From the NCBI GenBank assembly GCA_016284175.1, contig JAEEOJ010000145.1:1-64000 (forward strand): DNA of 64,000 nt, in the 5' to 3' direction. The stretch is from Lachnospiraceae bacterium. GTDB lineage: Bacteria > Bacillota > Clostridia > Lachnospirales > Lachnospiraceae. A program made the position numbers and the translations under genes. This document shows, piece by piece, positions 7,909-15,800 of this stretch (position 1 is its first letter; each line of letters opens with the position of its first letter). The notes under the pieces were generated by a model that saw only the letters and a program-made list of their open reading frames with translations, had not been told where the DNA came from and ran no database searches.

Positions 7909-10077
7909 TTATACTTCGTATCCGGCTTCTTTTACAGCAGCCTTTAAAGTATCTTCGGAAACGCTTCCGTCGGTTTCAACGCTCACACTCTTTTTCTCAA
8001 GATCGGCCTCTGCGGAAATTACTCCGTCAATGGCTTTAAGTGTATCTTCCACGCGCTTCTTGCAGTGAGCGCACATCATTCCGTTAACGGAAAAACTGAT
8101 CATACCTTCTTCCCCGCTTTCTGTTTTCTCAATGTTGCATTCGCAACCTATTCCATTATAATTCTTGTTCAAATCCTTATCAAGTCTCACGCTCATCAGT
8201 CTGAGAGCGTTAAGGCATACGCAGATACTGCTTAAGCTCATGCATGCGGCACCAATCATCGGGTTTAGTTTTAGTCCGATTAAGGGCTGCATTACGCCTG
8301 CTGCCACGGGTATCATCAAAACATTGTAAAAGAATGCCCAGAAAAGATTTTCCTTGATGTTAAGAATTGTCTTCTTTGAAAGTCTGATTGCGCGGATTAC
8401 GTCCAAAAGGTCGCTGTGCATAAGCACGACGTCGGCGCATTCAATTGCAATATCCTTACCTGCACCCATTGCCATTCCGACTTCTGCGGTTGCAAGCGCG
8501 GGAGCATCGTTTATTCCGTCGCCTACCATAAGGACTTTCTTGCCTTCGCTTTGAAGTTCTTTTACGATGCCTGCCTTGTCTTCGGGTTTAAGTTCATATC
8601 TTACGGATGAAACGCCTGCTTCTTCGGCGATTTTTAATGCCTTGTCTTTCTTGTCACCTGTAAGCATGACGGTTTCGAGGCCCATTTCTTTTAGGAGCTT
8701 CATTGCAAGGGGTGAGGTTTCCCTGACTTCGTCCATGCTGACTTCACCCTCGACGGATACAATGCCTTTGGTAACCGTTCCGGTCTTGTCGAAGACAACG
8801 GTGTCTGTATTTTTTAATCTCTCAAGACTTTCAGCACTCTTAAAAAGAATGCCCTTCTTCGCGCCGATGCCCATTCCGACCGTGATTGCAACGGGTGTTG
8901 CAAGGCCGAGCGCGCAGGGGCAGGAAATAACCAGCACGCAGATGCCGTTTGAAAATGCAGTGACAAAATCTTTGGAAATAATGAGCCAAACAACGAAGGT
9001 TATTATCGCGAGAACTATTATCACGGGAACGAAAATTCCCGAGATTTTATCCGCAAGCCTTGCGATAGGCGCCTTGGTGGCTCCCGCTTCCTTGGTCATT
9101 TTGACTATCTTCATAAGTGTCGACTCTTCGCCCACACCTTCTGCTTTTACTCTGACATAACCGTCTTTTATCATTGTGGCGGAAATGACTTCGTCGCCGA
9201 CTTCCTTCTTTACTGCTACGCTCTCGCCCGTTATTGCGGACTCGTCAAATACTGCGCTTCCGAAAATAATCGTTCCGTCCACGCTTGCGGCTTCGCCTTT
9301 TGAAATAAGGATTACATCACCTTTTTTGATGTCTTCAGGTGCAACGGTTTCTTCTTTTTCGTTTCCGTCTTTGTCGGTAACTATTCTTATTATCTTTTTA
9401 GGACACATATCAATCAAACCTTCGATTGCGTCCTTGGTTTTTCTTTTAGACTTTGATTCGAGATATTTGCCGACGGATACAAGTGTTAAAATCATTCCGG
9501 CCGAATCAAAATAAAGATTCATTGAATAGTGTTCTGCGTGCTCAAGGTCACCTTTTTCGCAGCAAATCAAAATCATAAAAAGTCCGAACAGACTGTAGAT
9601 GAGCGCGCATGAAGAACCGAGCGATACCAGTACATCCATGTTGGTTCCGCCGGATCTTAATGCCTTAAATGCATTTATGAAAAAGTGTCTGTTGATGATG
9701 AGTACGGGAATTACCAGAATAAACTGTAAAAGTGCGTTCGTGGAAATATCCCATTTAGGTCCCATGGCGATAACCATGAGTGCGATTATGATAATGACGG
9801 ATGCGATAAGACCGTAGATTTTATAGTCTTTCTCGGGCTTTGCCACCGTTTTCTTTTTTTCCTCACCGCCGATAAGCGATGCGCCGTAACCGGCTTTCTT
9901 TACTGCTTCCTCAATCGCATCGGTATTTGTTTTATTTTCATCAAAAGAGACAAGCATCAGTTCTTCAACCAGATTGACGTTTACCTCTTTTATTCCTTCA
10001 ATTTTTCTGACGGCTTTTTCAACGTTCGCCACGCAGTTCGCGCAGCTCATTCCCGTCACTTTAAAGCTTTTTTTCAT
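7909..10077 (-). CDS. copA: Copper-type P1B-ATPase apparently lacking its nucleotide-binding domain
   Basis: This is a 722-residue heavy-metal P-type ATPase with a metal-binding domain at each end: CANC at 12-15 and CAHC at 669-672. The A-domain motif TGES is present near 284, the membrane metal site is CPC (386-388), the phosphorylation motif is DKTGT (Asp430), and the hinge motif is GDGINDAP near 519. The CPC type points to Cu(I) export. The distance from DKTG (430) to MLTGD (471-475) is about 40 residues, whereas family members normally have roughly 160 because the ATP-binding N-domain lies between. No SEHP-like motif is found. The frame is open throughout, so this is an in-frame loss, not a frameshift. 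The protein may be inactive or depend on another subunit. It has its own promoter and an AGGAGG-like site (GGAGG). Confidence 0.9.
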   Translation of the reverse strand: MKKSFKVTGMSCANCVANVEKAVRKIEGIKEVNVNLVEELMLVSFDENKTNTDAIEEAVKKAGYGASLIGGEEKKKTVAKPEKDYKIYGLIASVIIIIALMVIAMGPKWDISTNALLQFILVIPVLIINRHFFINAFKALRSGGTNMDVLVSLGSSCALIYSLFGLFMILICCEKGDLEHAEHYSMNLYFDSAGMILTLVSVGKYLESKSKRKTKDAIEGLIDMCPKKIIRIVTDKDGNEKEETVAPEDIKKGDVILISKGEAASVDGTIIFGSAVFDESAITGESVAVKKEVGDEVISATMIKDGYVRVKAEGVGEESTLMKIVKMTKEAGATKAPIARLADKISGIFVPVIIVLAIITFVVWLIISKDFVTAFSNGICVLVISCPCALGLATPVAITVGMGIGAKKGILFKSAESLERLKNTDTVVFDKTGTVTKGIVSVEGEVSMDEVRETSPLAMKLLKEMGLETVMLTGDKKDKALKIAEEAGVSSVRYELKPEDKAGIVKELQSEGKKVLMVGDGINDAPALATAEVGMAMGAGKDIAIECADVVLMHSDLLDVIRAIRLSKKTILNIKENLFWAFFYNVLMIPVAAGVMQPLIGLKLNPMIGAACMSLSSICVCLNALRLMSVRLDKDLNKNYNGIGCECNIEKTESGEEGMISFSVNGMMCAHCKKRVEDTLKAIDGVISAEADLEKKSVSVETDGSVSEDTLKAAVKEAGYEV

Positions 10078-10097
10078 GAGTTAGTCCTCCATAACAC

Positions 10098-10126
10098 AGT
10101 ATAACCCATACCCGCTTTATTATCAA
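10098..10126 (-). promoter_or_regulatory. Promoter of the P1B-ATPase gene
   Basis: Read on the minus strand there is TTGATA, 17 bases, then TATACT, a good match to a housekeeping sigma-A promoter. The Shine-Dalgarno GGAGG and the ATG follow closely downstream. The terminator of the upstream RNA candidate ends just before the -35 box, so the ATPase gene is transcribed separately. I saw no clear CopY or CsoR operator by eye. Confidence 0.7.
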
Positions 10127-10128
10127 CG

Positions 10129-10337
10129 AAAAAAGGGACGTATAAACGCCCCTCTTTCCGTCTTATTCTTTCCCTTGAAACCCTCCTGCCAGAAAATTTG
10201 GGACCAAAAGAAAACACGTCCTTTCCTTAAACGCATACCGCCCGTTCAGTCTGTCGTTTATGTACTTAGATTTGCTGTGTCACTGAGAAAGATGCACGAA
10301 TGTGCGGAGTCGGCCCCGAGGATTCTGGCAGGGTGTG
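10129..10337 (-). ncRNA. Structured non-coding RNA candidate, about 200 nt, family unassigned
   Basis: On the minus strand a promoter (TTGAAA at 10366-10371, 17 bases, TAATAT at 10343-10348) is followed by a sequence with no convincing reading frame. A perfect 10-bp closing stem pairs CCTGCCAGAA (about 10332-10323) with TTCTGGCAGG (about 10194-10185). Inside it GGGGCC can pair with GGTCCC, and there are local hairpins GCAC-ATTC-GTGC and TAAACG...CGTTTA. The unit ends in a classic terminator, GGGGCGT-TTAT-ACGTCCC followed by six T, at about 10152-10129. This is the build of a stand-alone RNA gene. The size fits 6S RNA or a raiA-motif-type RNA, but I cannot assign it from memory of the consensus. 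Confidence 0.6.
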
Positions 10338-10342
10338 GAATT

Positions 10343-10371
10343 ATATTACTATATATTATTTATAATTTCAA
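10343..10371 (-). promoter_or_regulatory. Promoter of the structured RNA
   Basis: The minus strand reads TTGAAA, 17 bases of AT-rich spacer, then TAATAT. A start about 7 nt downstream would place the RNA's 5' end a few bases before its long closing stem. The placement relative to the stem supports the RNA call. Confidence 0.6.
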
Positions 10372-10470
10372 TAGTTTTTTGTATATATTTACTAATAAAT
10401 ATACCAATATTGTATCGTTGTTTGTGCACTATGCTGCAGCGTGAACATTATTGCGGCTCATAAAAGAAAT

Positions 10471-10500
10471 AAAAAAAGGACTGACGCAAATCAGTCCTTT
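10471..10500 (-). terminator. Terminator after the activase-related gene
   Basis: Minus strand: AAAGGACTGA, a 6-nt loop, TCAGTCCTTT, then more T. It is a perfect 10-bp stem with a T-run, just after the stop codon of the 415-residue gene. Confidence 0.85.
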
Positions 10501-10517
10501 GATTCTTTTATGATTGT

Positions 10518-11765
10518 TTACAGATCCTTGTTTGCGTTTGCAAGAAGGAGCTTGATTCGGTTCTGCTGGTTGATTTCACTCGCAGATGCATCGTAGTCGA
10601 TTGCGATGATGTTGACGCCGGGGTTCTTTTCCTTGACGATTTTCATAACGCCCTTACCCACGATGTGGTTCGGCAGACATCCGAAAGGCTGTGTACAGAT
10701 GATATTGTTGGTGCCTTTGTCGATATGCTCTATCATTTCGGCCACAAGCAACCATCCTTCACCCATTTTTACGCCGAGGCTTATGTAAGGTTTTACGAGT
10801 TCCACGGTGTGCTCGAAAGGCGTGGGTGCTTCGAAGTCGCTTTCTTCTTTTATGATGTTGATGATGTCCTTCTGCTTTTTAAGGAAGAGCTTGTATGCAA
10901 GTTTTAAAAGCACAATGCTCTTTTTATGAGTTCTGTACATATCATGCTCGATGATACGGCCGTAAACATAAAAGAGAAGGAAGTCCAAAAGTCCTGCCAT
11001 TACCGGTGCAGCGCCTTCGGAAATTAAATAGTTCTCAAGATTTCTGTTGGCAAGCGGTGAGAATTTTACATATATCTCGCCGACGATTCCGACCTTTATT
11101 CTTGAATCCTTTGTCATCGAAATAGATGCAAAGTCTTTTACCATTTCCCTGTAATTTTTTTTGATGGTGCTGTAAGGAAGCGGTCCGGATTTGCCAAGCT
11201 GATCGACTAACTTTTTGGTCCAGTAATCGGCTTTGGCCTCAGCGTCTCCGCGGTGTACTTCCATGGCTTTGGCCTGGTTGCAGAGTGTCATGATGACATC
11301 GCCGTAGAGTACGGAATAAAGCATTCTTCTAACCATCAGCGGCGTCAGTTTAAAGCCCGAGTTCTTTTCCATGCCCACAAAGTTTAAGGAGATAACAGGC
11401 ATATATCCGTAACCGGCTTTTTTAAGTGCTTTTCTTATAAGGGAAATGTAGTTTGATGCTCTGCAGCCACCGCCTGTCTGTGTGAAGAAAAGTGCGGTTT
11501 TGTGAACATCGTATTTTCCGCTCTGCAATGCGTTGATAAACTGTCCTACGACCAGTGTCGCGGGATAGCATGTATCGTTATGCACGTACTTAAGTCCGGT
11601 TTCAATTACTTCTCTGCCGCTGTTTTCCAAAAGTTCAGCATCATAGCCGTAAACTCTCATAAGGGAAGCCAGCATTTTTAAGTGACGCGGAAGCATCGTC
11701 GGTATGAGGATTTTATAATCCTTTTTCATTTCCGCGGTAAATTCCACTCTTTCTGCGTCGTTCAT
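10518..11765 (-). CDS. 2-hydroxyacyl-CoA dehydratase/activase-related protein (DUF2229-like C-terminal unit)
   Basis: This 415-residue protein resembles the C-terminal part of large clostridial acyl-CoA dehydratase activase proteins. Conserved cysteine blocks are visible: NDTCYPATL, GGGCRASNY and QPFGCLPNHI, likely ligands of an iron-sulfur cluster. Its ATG follows directly on the stop codon of the upstream 983-residue activase (TAAATG), so the two products are probably made together. In many clostridia these two parts are, to my knowledge, one polypeptide of about 1400 residues. The presumed role is ATP-driven low-potential electron transfer to a 2-hydroxyacyl-CoA dehydratase or a related double-cubane protein; no such acceptor is encoded in the window. 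Substrate unknown. Confidence 0.75.
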   Translation of the reverse strand: MNDAERVEFTAEMKKDYKILIPTMLPRHLKMLASLMRVYGYDAELLENSGREVIETGLKYVHNDTCYPATLVVGQFINALQSGKYDVHKTALFFTQTGGGCRASNYISLIRKALKKAGYGYMPVISLNFVGMEKNSGFKLTPLMVRRMLYSVLYGDVIMTLCNQAKAMEVHRGDAEAKADYWTKKLVDQLGKSGPLPYSTIKKNYREMVKDFASISMTKDSRIKVGIVGEIYVKFSPLANRNLENYLISEGAAPVMAGLLDFLLFYVYGRIIEHDMYRTHKKSIVLLKLAYKLFLKKQKDIINIIKEESDFEAPTPFEHTVELVKPYISLGVKMGEGWLLVAEMIEHIDKGTNNIICTQPFGCLPNHIVGKGVMKIVKEKNPGVNIIAIDYDASASEINQQNRIKLLLANANKDL

Positions 11766-14717
11766 TTATTCCCTGCCCTCTCTCATCTCAAGTGCACCAA
11801 GCAAAGAACGAAGTCTTATATTGACTGCCGAGAGATTGTTGATTTCGTCTATTTTAATCTGTGTGTAAATTCTGCCTGCGTTTTCCACGATGGATCTGAC
11901 TTCGTCCGTCGTGATTGCATCGATACCGCATCCGAAGGATACAAGCTGAACGAGTTCCATGTCTTTCTGAGTTACCGCATAATTGGCTGCTCTGTAAAGT
12001 CTCTGATGGAAGGTCCACTGGTTAAGTACATTGGTCGGTACCTTGCCCACTCTCGGGGCGATGGATTCTTCGGTAATTACCGCAAATCCAAGGCTGCATG
12101 CAAGCAAATCTATTCCGTGGCCGATTTCGGGATCGATGTGATAAGGTCTTCCCGCAAGAACCATAATCTTTTTGTTTAATTCTCTGGCTCTTGTGATGAT
12201 TCTCTCGGTCTCGGCATAGAGATCTTCTTTGTATTTATTGTATTTTGCAAAACCTGCTTTTACTGCTTCAAGCATACGGGTTTTATCTGCTTTTACGAGG
12301 TCTTCGGGAAGACTTAACGAAAGTTCTCTTGCAAGTTCTTCCTCGTCGGATACGCTTAAGAACGGTGCTAAATATTTGACATCGTTTAAGATATCCATGT
12401 TGACTCTTAAAAGTTCGGGATAATATGCAACTACGGGACAGTTGTAATGGTTGTCGCCCACCTTTTCGTCGATGTTGTAGGTTAGGCAGGGTGCGAAGAT
12501 TGCATCCACCTTTTCTTTTACGAGAAGTTCGATGTGGCCGTGCATAATCTTGGCGGGATAGCAGACGGTGTCGGAAGGAATGCTGTCCTGTCCTAAAAGA
12601 TAAGTCTCTCTCGAGGAAAGTCCGGAGAGTTTTACGTTAAATCCGAGGTTTTCGAATATTCCGACCCAGAGCGGTGCAAGGTCGTACATACCGAGCTGAA
12701 GCGGCATACCGATGACTTTTTTGTTTTCCTCGAAAGGCGCGGTAAGGCTCATAAAATACTGTCTCTTAAATTCGAAGAGATTGAGCTTTTCGTCAATCTT
12801 GCCTTTGGAGGTCATCTTTTCGCATCTGTTGCCGGAGACAAATTTGCCGCCGTCCGAGAAGATGTTTATTGTAAGCGCACAGTGATTGCCACAGCCCTGG
12901 CACACTGCTGCTTTGGATGTATGTGTAAAGGTTTCAAGGCTCTCAAGAGACATGAGCGTCGATTCTTCAAGGCCGAGTCCCATTGAATAAATAGCTGCGC
13001 CGTACGCACCCATGATACCTGCGATGGCGGGGCGAACAACATTGTGTCCGATTTCTTTTTCGAACGCACGAAGAACCGCGTCGTTTAAGAACGTACCTCC
13101 CTGAACGACTATATGCTCGCCGAGTTCTGTCGGAGAGTTGGCTCTGATAACCTTGTAAATTGCGTTTTTAATAACCGATACGGAGATTCCGGCGGAAATG
13201 TTTTCAACGGAAACACCGTCTTTCTGAGCCTGCTTGATGGACGAGTTCATAAATACCGTACATCTGGAGCCTAAATCCACGGGTGCATTGCCTTTAAGAC
13301 CGAGGGTCGCAAACTCTTTTGAATCATAGCCCATCGATTTGGCAAAGGTCTCTATAAAAGAACCGCAGCCCGAGGAACATGCTTCGTTAAGCATGATGCT
13401 GTCGACCGCTTCGTTTTTAATCTTTATACACTTGATATCCTGACCGCCGATATCAAGGATGAAATCCACATTCGGAAGGAACTGCTTTGAAGCCATGAAA
13501 TGAGCCATGGTTTCAACAAGTCCTCTGTCTACGTGGAATGCGTTTAATATAAGCTGCTCACCGTAGCCCGTGACTGCCGATGCACGAATTTTGATTCTGT
13601 CGCCGCAGAGTGTACGGACTTCTTTTAATTTTTCTTTTACGACGTCTACAGGATTTCCCTTGTTGGAATTGTAGTAATGCCAGAGGATTTCCTTTTGGTC
13701 GTTTATAAGAACGAGTTTTGTGGTCGTGGAACCGCAGTCGATACCAAGATATGCATCGCCCGAGTAAGCTTCGATATCCTTGAATTCAACCGTTTCTTTC
13801 CCGTGACGGTCTTTAAACTCTTTTAATTCATCGTCGTTTTCAAAGAGTGCGCTCATATGAGCAACTTCTCTTCTCTGCGCTACGGCATCTTCCATCATTT
13901 CGATGAGTTTGCCATACTCGTAGGTCTTTTCAGCCTTTTCAGCGAAAATCGAAGCACCGAGAGCAACCGCATAAAGAGAATACTCGGGGAAAAGTGCATT
14001 GTTATCGTCAAGCTTTAATGTTTCCCTGAAGGCTTTTCTTAAGCCCTTGTTGTAGAAAAGAGGGCCGCCGAGGAACATTACCTTGCCTTTTATTTTTCTG
14101 CCCTGTGCAAGACCTGCAATCGTCTGATTGACAACTGCCATGTAAATACTTGCAGCGATATCGTTCTTTGAAACACCCTGATTGATAAGGGGCTGAATAT
14201 CCGTCTTAGCGAATACGCCGCATCTTGATGCGATAGGATAAACCTTTTCGCACTTAAGACTCATTTCATCGAGTTCATCGGGAGTTACATTTAAAAGAGA
14301 GGCCATCTGGTCGATAAAAGCGCCCGTACCGCCGGCACAGGTTCCGTTCATTCTCTCGTCAACTCCGCCTTTTAAGAAGATGATTTTTGCATCCTCTCCG
14401 CCAAGCTCTATTACAACTTCGGTGTCGGGTTCTTTTTCCTCAACCAAAGCAAATGTGGCATAAACTTCCTGCACGAACTGGAGTCTTGCGATTTCTGCCA
14501 CACCGAGTCCTGCGGAACCGGAAATTGCTATCTTTATTTTTTTATCGCTTAAATACGGTTCGGCTTCTTTTAGGAGTTCTAAAGTTTTCTGTCTAACCTG
14601 AGAGTAGTGTCTCTCATACTTTTTGTATAAAACTTCCTCGCCGTCGCGAATTACGATTTTTGCGGTGGTGGAACCGATGTCCACGCCTACATTGATTGTT
14701 TTGCCTGACTGCTGCAT
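11766..14717 (-). CDS. Acyl-CoA dehydratase activase with two BadF/HgdC-type ATPase domains
   Basis: This 983-residue protein carries two tandem ASKHA-fold ATPase domains of the BadF/BcrA/HgdC family. The first begins GVDIGSTTAK (about 11) and has the cluster cysteine block CAGGTGAFIDQMA. The second begins YLGIDCGSTTTK (about 323) and has ACSSGCGSFIE. Each family domain hydrolyses ATP to push an electron from a [4Fe-4S] cluster to a dehydratase or reductase. A third cysteine motif, CQGCGNHC with a later Cys in NRCEK, lies near 640, and a DUF2229-like region follows. A two-domain activase on one chain could replace the usual homodimer. It is followed without a gap by the 415-residue partner gene. 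Electron acceptor and pathway are not encoded here. Confidence 0.85.
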   Translation of the reverse strand: MQQSGKTINVGVDIGSTTAKIVIRDGEEVLYKKYERHYSQVRQKTLELLKEAEPYLSDKKIKIAISGSAGLGVAEIARLQFVQEVYATFALVEEKEPDTEVVIELGGEDAKIIFLKGGVDERMNGTCAGGTGAFIDQMASLLNVTPDELDEMSLKCEKVYPIASRCGVFAKTDIQPLINQGVSKNDIAASIYMAVVNQTIAGLAQGRKIKGKVMFLGGPLFYNKGLRKAFRETLKLDDNNALFPEYSLYAVALGASIFAEKAEKTYEYGKLIEMMEDAVAQRREVAHMSALFENDDELKEFKDRHGKETVEFKDIEAYSGDAYLGIDCGSTTTKLVLINDQKEILWHYYNSNKGNPVDVVKEKLKEVRTLCGDRIKIRASAVTGYGEQLILNAFHVDRGLVETMAHFMASKQFLPNVDFILDIGGQDIKCIKIKNEAVDSIMLNEACSSGCGSFIETFAKSMGYDSKEFATLGLKGNAPVDLGSRCTVFMNSSIKQAQKDGVSVENISAGISVSVIKNAIYKVIRANSPTELGEHIVVQGGTFLNDAVLRAFEKEIGHNVVRPAIAGIMGAYGAAIYSMGLGLEESTLMSLESLETFTHTSKAAVCQGCGNHCALTINIFSDGGKFVSGNRCEKMTSKGKIDEKLNLFEFKRQYFMSLTAPFEENKKVIGMPLQLGMYDLAPLWVGIFENLGFNVKLSGLSSRETYLLGQDSIPSDTVCYPAKIMHGHIELLVKEKVDAIFAPCLTYNIDEKVGDNHYNCPVVAYYPELLRVNMDILNDVKYLAPFLSVSDEEELARELSLSLPEDLVKADKTRMLEAVKAGFAKYNKYKEDLYAETERIITRARELNKKIMVLAGRPYHIDPEIGHGIDLLACSLGFAVITEESIAPRVGKVPTNVLNQWTFHQRLYRAANYAVTQKDMELVQLVSFGCGIDAITTDEVRSIVENAGRIYTQIKIDEINNLSAVNIRLRSLLGALEMREGRE

Positions 14718-14728
14718 ATCCTGCTCAC

Positions 14729-15577
14729 TTATTCACTGATAAACTTTTTAACTTCTTCAAGTCTGACGTTTGCTTCTCTTACGCCCTCGTCATACAGAGC
14801 GTGTATCTTTTCGATATCTTTTTCCATGTGTGAAACATCCCAGTGCCCCTCGGGCTGGAATATAAGCACCGTGCCTTCTTTGGCCATTTCTTCCATCATC
14901 TCGTACTGTCCTAAAAGAAGCGGAATTCTGTTTCTTATGGAATCTCTGAAGCCCTTGAATTTCGGATATTTTACCTTCATTGCCGGAAGGTATTTTTTCA
15001 TGTTCGAAGGGTTCATTCCCTCTGCCTTGGTGGAAACTACGATGATTCTGTCGCACCCTTTTTCCATGGCTCTTTTAATGGGAATGGGATCTGATACGGA
15101 ACCGTCCATGTAATAGTTTTCGCCTATTTTATAAGGACCGCTGATAAAAGGAAGGGAACCCGTCGCACGACCGCAGTCAAAAAGACTGTCTATGGTTCCG
15201 TTATCTTTTAAGTATTCCGGCTTGCCCGTAACACAGTTGGTAGCAACAACTTCCACTTCCGTTTCGGACGCAAAATATTTATCAAATTCAAAAGGGGGTT
15301 CTTCAAAAGCCATTTCGCCGTAGAGTTTGTTAAGATTCATGAAATGGCCGCTGCGGCATAATTCTCTGAAGCCGTAATAGGAATGTTCCCTCGGACATAA
15401 AAAGACCTGTTTGGTACGTCCTTCCTGTCCTGCTATAAAATTGTAAAGCACTCCCGCACCTGCAGAAACACCGCAGGCGTAATCGAAAGTAATTCCTTCT
15501 CTTATAAAAACGTCAAGTACTCCGGCGCTGAAACTTCCGCGAAGTCCGCCACCCTCAAGTATAAGTCCGGTTTTCAT
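14729..15577 (-). CDS. Patatin-like phospholipase/esterase
   Basis: The ORF track starts at 15643, but the methionine at 15577 (MKTGLILEGGG) is the better start: AAGG lies about 9 nt upstream and the family normally begins close to the GGGxRG oxyanion motif (EGGGLRGSF). That gives 282 residues. The catalytic serine is in GVSAG and the aspartate of the Ser-Asp dyad is in MDGSVSDPIP. These proteins are RssA/YjjU-type lipid acyl hydrolases; the natural substrate is unknown. There is no signal peptide, so it acts in the cytoplasm or at the inner face of the membrane. It lies 12 nt downstream of nothing on its own strand and is divergent from pseI; the activase gene begins 11 nt after its stop. 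Confidence 0.88.
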   Translation of the reverse strand: MKTGLILEGGGLRGSFSAGVLDVFIREGITFDYACGVSAGAGVLYNFIAGQEGRTKQVFLCPREHSYYGFRELCRSGHFMNLNKLYGEMAFEEPPFEFDKYFASETEVEVVATNCVTGKPEYLKDNGTIDSLFDCGRATGSLPFISGPYKIGENYYMDGSVSDPIPIKRAMEKGCDRIIVVSTKAEGMNPSNMKKYLPAMKVKYPKFKGFRDSIRNRIPLLLGQYEMMEEMAKEGTVLIFQPEGHWDVSHMEKDIEKIHALYDEGVREANVRLEEVKKFISE

Positions 15578-15712
15578 TACAATACCTTGCCAATTAAAAC
15601 TTTTGTCTTTTACGGATTCTATTATCCGCACATAAGACACCATTTAATAATTTAGCAGAAAATAAGCAAAAAGTCATTATATTTAACGCAAAAATCACAA
15701 TTGAAACCTTTT

Positions 15713-15742
15713 TTGCGAAGAATGGCTCTTTTATGGTATAAT
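15713..15742 (+). promoter_or_regulatory. Extended -10 promoter of pseI
   Basis: TATAAT at 15737-15742 is preceded by TGG, giving an extended -10 (TGGTATAAT), with a weak TTGCGA 18 bases upstream. It lies in the divergent region between the patatin gene and pseI and would give a leader of about 50 nt. Confidence 0.65.
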
Positions 15743-15752
15743 AACATCAAAT

Positions 15753-15795
15753 GTGGCATACGAAAAAACGGTGTGAAAATGCCACCTGCGAGGTG
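15753..15795 (+). promoter_or_regulatory. pseI leader with two overlapping hairpins at the ribosome binding site
   Basis: GTGGCAT (15753-15759) can pair with ATGCCAC (15779-15785). A second small hairpin, ACCT-GCG-AGGT (15784-15794), would bury the Shine-Dalgarno GAGGTG. The two share bases 15784-15785 and so compete. This may be a translational control element, but the second hairpin is short. Confidence 0.4.
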
Positions 15796-15800
15796 TCGGA

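Noticed and set aside
8567-9160. 197-codon plus-strand ORF antisense to the P-ATPase gene
   Set aside because: Shadow ORF without domain or ribosome binding site; the minus-strand gene has all family motifs.
10175-10444. Plus-strand ORF of 89 codons
   Set aside because: It lies over the structured RNA and its promoter on the other strand, has no ribosome binding site and looks like random translation.
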